From positions 1-8,187 of the forward strand of contig SFPF01000063.1 of assembly GCA_004552155.1 (NCBI GenBank): a stretch of DNA of 8,187 nucleotides, given 5' to 3'. Below the pieces are notes generated by a model. That model worked only from the letters and a program-made list of their open reading frames with translations, did not search any database and was not told the DNA's origin. Below, piece after piece: positions 5,414-8,187 of this stretch. How positions within the stretch are numbered: the stretch's first letter is position 1; each line of letters starts with the position of its first letter. The translations under genes were made by a program, and so were the position numbers. Source of the stretch: Bacteroidales bacterium (GTDB lineage Bacteria; Bacteroidota; Bacteroidia; Bacteroidales; Bacteroidaceae).

Positions 5414-5701
5414 ATGAAATTCGTCCCGATTATTTTGTTCGCCGCCGCTGCGCTTTCCACACAGACGGCATTTGCCGAACGCGCCGCCGAGACTGCTGCC
5501 GTGGAGCAGGGCGAGGATGCCGACCAAAAGGCGCAGGCCGACTTCAAGGCCCGCTATGCAAAAGGCAAGTGCAAGCATGCGGCGCAGGCATTGGCATTGG
5601 CCAAAAACGACGACGAACGCCGTGCGCTCACTTTCCTTTATGCCTATATGCCGCGCCCCGACGTGACGGACTACGCCCCCGAATACTATGCCGCGCCGTG
5701 A
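5414..5701 (+). CDS. N-terminal fragment of a split transglutaminase-like secreted protein
   Basis: A 95-residue open frame with a signal peptide (MKFVPIILFAAAALSTQTAF, then AER; cleavage likely after AFA) followed by an acidic, helical stretch and then DERRALTFLYAYMPRPDVTD (66-85). FLYAYMP..D..DY is, from my memory of the family, a conserved segment near the N-terminus of Bacteroidales transglutaminase-domain proteins of about 850-900 residues. In those, roughly 35-40 further residues follow before VNNENLD. Here the frame instead reaches TGA at 5699-5701, while VNNENLD begins at once in the next frame at 5698. So this looks like the broken front end of the gene rather than an independent small protein. 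As it stands it would be a short exported peptide without a catalytic domain. Confidence 0.7.
   Translation: MKFVPIILFAAAALSTQTAFAERAAETAAVEQGEDADQKAQADFKARYAKGKCKHAAQALALAKNDDERRALTFLYAYMPRPDVTDYAPEYYAAP
5685..5701 (+). other. Frameshift and probable small deletion in the transglutaminase-like gene
   Basis: The upstream frame ends in ...EYYAAP and a TGA at 5699-5701. The downstream frame resumes family-like sequence with VNNENLDTF from GTG at 5698, a shift of one frame. Both sides look like normal coding sequence up to the junction, so the break is sharp and recent, or an assembly error. An 11-base direct repeat, TATGCCGCGCC, lies at 5647-5657 and again at 5687-5697, ending exactly at the junction. 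Short repeats of this kind promote slippage deletions and also mis-assembly. Confidence 0.65.
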
Positions 5702-8025
5702 ACAATGAAAACCTCGACACGTTTCGCACGGCGTGCTACGAAGAACTCAAAGCACGCGTGCAAGGACTGGCCATGCGCGAGGCTGCTTTGGAGGTGAACC
5801 ATTGGTGCCACGAATATGTGACTTACAAACCTTCCGATGCCCGCACTTCCTCGCCACTCGCCTCTATGCGCACCGCCACAGGACGCTGCGGCGAAGAGAG
5901 TACCTTCACAGTGGCCGCGCTCCGCGCCGTGGGTATTCCCGCGCGGCAGGTATATACGCCGCGCTGGGCGCATACCGACGACAACCACGCCTGGGTAGAG
6001 GTCTACGTGGACGGACGCTGGTACTTCCTCGGCGCATGCGAGCCGGAGCCGGTGCTTAATCTCGGCTGGTTCAACAAGCCTGCCTCGCGCGGCATGCTGA
6101 TGCACACGAAAGTATTTGGGCGATATGACGGCCCGGAGGACGTGATTGCCCGCACGGCGTGCTATACGGAAATCAACGTCACCGCCAACTATGCCGAGAC
6201 AGCGCGTTCCACGGTGCAGGTGCTCGATAGCGCGGGACAGCCTGCCGCAGGCGTGCGCGTGGAGTTCAAACTCTATAATTACGGTGAACTTTACACCGTG
6301 TTCCGCACGCGCACCGATGCCGGCGGCCGCGCCTCTATCCTCTCGGGCTTGGGCGACCTCGTGGCTTGGGCAACGGACGGCGAGCATTACGGCTTCGCGC
6401 AGGTAACGGCCTCAAAGGACGCGCTCGCCACAGTGCGCCTCAACCGCCGCGCCGGAGAGCAATTCGTAGAAGAGTTCAAACTTACGCCGCCGCGCGGAAA
6501 GAACAACGTGCCGGAGGTGTCGCCCGAAGCCGCCGCGCTCAACCTGCGCCGCCTTGCGCATGAGGATTCTATCCGCACCGCTTACGTCAAGACCTTCCCC
6601 GACTCCGCCGAAACGGCAGCCTTCTGCCAAAGCCACGGGCTGGACTTCGCAGCCGTGCGCCCCTTGATGGCGAAAGCGTGCGGCAACTGGCAGGCATTGG
6701 AACAAACCCTTTGCGCCTATCCCGAACAAAAAACCATTGCCACGCTCCGCACTCTATCAGACAAAGACCTGCGCGACTTCTCGCCCGCCGTCTTAGCCGA
6801 CCACCTCACGGCCGCGCCCGATGCACCAGAGGCTTTCTCGGCTGCCGCCAAGACGCTCTATTATAAATATGTGTCCTGCCCGCGCATCGCCAACGAACTG
6901 ATCACGCCGTGGCGCTCGTTTTTCGCAAAAAATATTTCAAAGAAAGAGGCCGCCCGCTTCCGCGCCGCGCCTGCCGACATGGCAGACAAGGTGCGCCGCA
7001 TGCCCCTCGATACCCTCTGGAACCCGCAGGGCTACTGCGAGTCGCCGGCATCGGCTTTCACATTCGGCACCACCGACCGCAAAGGCAAGGCTTTGCTCTT
7101 CGTGGCAATGGCTCGCTCGCTGGGCATTCCGGCGCGCATCGACGAGGTGACGGGCAAGGTGCAATATCTCGCTTCAGCCGAACTCCTTGCCACCGGCGAC
7201 GAGGAAAACCTGCCTTGGCAGACGGTGCAGTTGGCTGCCGCCGCCCAATCGCCCGCCGCGCCGCAAGGCACGCTACGTCTCGCCTATGAGCCGCGCCGCT
7301 ATATGGAAAATCCCGGCTATTACTATCAGTTCACCCTCAGTCGTCTCGCCGACGGACTGCCCGTGTTGCAAAACTATCCCGAAGATGCCACTACCGCCCA
7401 AACGTTCGGAAAGGGCGTGAAGGCCGATGCCGCCGACTATCTCCTGACATCGGGCACGCGCCTCGCCGACGGCAGCGTGCTGGCACGCCTCGCCGCTTTC
7501 TCGGTGACCGCCGGCGGCGAGACGGAAGTGCCGCTCGTGATGCGCGAGGACAAGGAGGCGGTGCAGGTAATCGGTTCGTTCAACTCTGAAAACCGCTACT
7601 TCGACCTCGCCTCCTGCAAGGAGCAGTCCGTACTGGCGCACACGGGGCGCGGCTATTTCGTGACGGGACTTATCCGCGCCAACCACGAGCCTACCAACCA
7701 CGTGCTCCACGACTTGGAGAAACTGCGCGGCGAACTCGAAGCGTGGGGCCGCCCCATCTTGTTATTATTTGCCTCACAAGAAGAATGGCAACGCTTTGAG
7801 AAGAACCGCGCCGAGTTCACCACCCTGCCGAGCACCCTCTCGTTCGGCATCGACAGCACCGGCGCAGTGGCACGCGACCTCTTCGGCGGCACGCTGGCGC
7901 AGGGCAGCGAATTGCCGCTCATCGTGCTCGGCGATACCTTCAACCGCGTGGTATTTGCCTCCCAAGGCTATACAATTGGCTTGGGTGAGCAAATCAAGAA
8001 CACGGTAAGTAAAATCGGAGAATAA
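5698..8025 (+). CDS. Transglutaminase-like domain protein, main fragment (775 residues, front end in another frame)
   Basis: Counted from GTG 5698. A transglutaminase core spans about 30-120: TGRCGEESTF (61-70, catalytic Cys64), LRAVGIPAR (75-83), DDNHAWVEVYVDGRW (94-108, His97). The position where the third catalytic Asp usually lies reads FLGACEPEP (110-118), so a Glu may replace it. A carboxypeptidase-regulatory-like beta domain follows (about 158-250), then a helical region (about 275-410). A second GIPAR segment, KALLFVAMARSLGIPAR (464-480), looks like a degenerate transglutaminase half without Cys. Beta-rich sequence runs on to about 660, and a thioredoxin-like tail (about 685-775; RPILLLF, LPLIVLGDTFNRVVF) closes the protein without a CxxC. 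Role unknown; peptide or cell-wall cleavage in the periplasm is a guess. Without the 5414 signal peptide it would not be exported, so it may be non-functional unless translation restarts at the GTGA overlap. Confidence 0.75.
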   Translation: MNNENLDTFRTACYEELKARVQGLAMREAALEVNHWCHEYVTYKPSDARTSSPLASMRTATGRCGEESTFTVAALRAVGIPARQVYTPRWAHTDDNHAWVEVYVDGRWYFLGACEPEPVLNLGWFNKPASRGMLMHTKVFGRYDGPEDVIARTACYTEINVTANYAETARSTVQVLDSAGQPAAGVRVEFKLYNYGELYTVFRTRTDAGGRASILSGLGDLVAWATDGEHYGFAQVTASKDALATVRLNRRAGEQFVEEFKLTPPRGKNNVPEVSPEAAALNLRRLAHEDSIRTAYVKTFPDSAETAAFCQSHGLDFAAVRPLMAKACGNWQALEQTLCAYPEQKTIATLRTLSDKDLRDFSPAVLADHLTAAPDAPEAFSAAAKTLYYKYVSCPRIANELITPWRSFFAKNISKKEAARFRAAPADMADKVRRMPLDTLWNPQGYCESPASAFTFGTTDRKGKALLFVAMARSLGIPARIDEVTGKVQYLASAELLATGDEENLPWQTVQLAAAAQSPAAPQGTLRLAYEPRRYMENPGYYYQFTLSRLADGLPVLQNYPEDATTAQTFGKGVKADAADYLLTSGTRLADGSVLARLAAFSVTAGGETEVPLVMREDKEAVQVIGSFNSENRYFDLASCKEQSVLAHTGRGYFVTGLIRANHEPTNHVLHDLEKLRGELEAWGRPILLLFASQEEWQRFEKNRAEFTTLPSTLSFGIDSTGAVARDLFGGTLAQGSELPLIVLGDTFNRVVFASQGYTIGLGEQIKNTVSKIGE

Positions 8026-8046
8026 TTTTTCAGTAAAAATCATCAC

Positions 8047-8088
8047 AAACGAGACTCGTCTACTTGTTTACTCGTTTACTTGTTTACT
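8047..8088. repeat. Short 8-bp tandem repeats with an inverted partner, downstream of the operon
   Basis: ACTTGTTT (8062-8069), ACTCGTTT (8070-8077) and ACTTGTTT (8078-8085) run head to tail, followed by ACT. AAACGAG at 8047-8053 is complementary to CTCGTTT at 8071-8077 and could form a 7-bp stem with a 17-base loop. The array starts 36 bases after the operon's last stop. It has no T-tract in the right place for an intrinsic terminator. I recall similar low-complexity strings between genes in Bacteroides-type genomes, but their role is not known to me. Confidence 0.6.
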
Positions 8089-8187
8089 ATCACTGCTGTC
8101 CCGTTAAAGTGGGCAATTCGTTCTTTGAAACAGTTGAAACATAGTCTATTAGAAGAAGTCTTTCATGTGCGACGATTTGAATCTGTA
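8089..8187. other. Right-edge non-coding sequence with an 8-bp direct repeat
   Basis: No complete gene or RNA is visible. TTGAAACA occurs at 8125-8132 and again at 8134-8141. An ATG at 8165 opens a frame (MCDDLNL) that runs off the edge after seven codons, too short to judge. The sequence CTGTCCCGTTAAAGTGGGC at 8096-8114 has the look of an insertion-sequence end, but no transposase or matching inverted end lies in the window. Confidence 0.35.

Noticed and set aside
5569..5697. ATG at 5569 as the start of the 818-codon transglutaminase frame
   Set aside because: The first 43 residues are Arg/Cys-rich out-of-frame reading of the N-terminal fragment, whose own frame matches the family.
5680..5701. 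Programmed ribosomal frameshift joining the two transglutaminase frames
   Set aside because: No slippery heptamer or downstream stem was seen, and a family segment also appears to be missing, which a frameshift would not explain.
8062..8088. CRISPR array
   Set aside because: The repeats are 8 bp, directly adjacent, and have no spacers.
8098..8114. Intrinsic terminator after the operon
   Set aside because: Only CCC/GGG can pair, and no T-tract follows.

Overview
The window looks like chromosomal DNA from a member of the Bacteroidota, most likely order Bacteroidales (Prevotella-like or a relative), with GC-rich genes and AT-rich intergenic DNA. The evidence is the promoter style (TAnnTTTG -7 boxes), the absence of strong Shine-Dalgarno sites, signal peptides ending in AQ, and a set of protein families largely confined to this phylum: DUF4199, DUF6452, DUF6048 and a long transglutaminase-like secreted protein. 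The species cannot be fixed from the sequence alone.

Layout. Bases 1-160 hold the 5' end of a leftward gene for a secreted or outer-membrane beta-barrel protein, cut by the window edge. Bases 161-914 form a gene-free region. Its left part is AT-rich and its last 150 bases are GC-rich. It holds the leftward promoter of that gene, a second well-formed leftward promoter that fires straight into a strong hairpin with no evident gene behind it, a set of ~22-bp tandem repeats, and the rightward promoter of the main operon with an inverted repeat across it. Bases 915-8025 are a tightly packed rightward series: DUF4199 membrane protein, GtrB/DPM1-like glycosyltransferase, DUF6452 probable lipoprotein, DUF6048 probable outer-membrane protein, MntP manganese exporter, ApbE FMN transferase, and a transglutaminase-like protein split into two reading frames. 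Gaps are 30 bases or less and two junctions overlap, with no internal -7 box seen, so one transcript is plausible. Bases 8026-8187 are non-coding as far as can be seen and carry short repeats.

How the genes fit together. Almost every product is an envelope protein: a lipid-linked sugar transferase with a membrane partner, a probable lipoprotein and a probable barrel protein of unknown role, an inner-membrane cation exporter, a membrane-anchored periplasmic flavin transferase, and a secreted transglutaminase-like protein. No single pathway links them. The operon looks like shared envelope housekeeping.

The two points most worth attention are the disrupted transglutaminase gene, where a short stretch expected from the family is missing and the frame changes at a GTGA overlap, and the orphan promoter-hairpin unit at 655-728, a candidate small RNA. 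I found no clear new defence, mobile or biosynthetic system.
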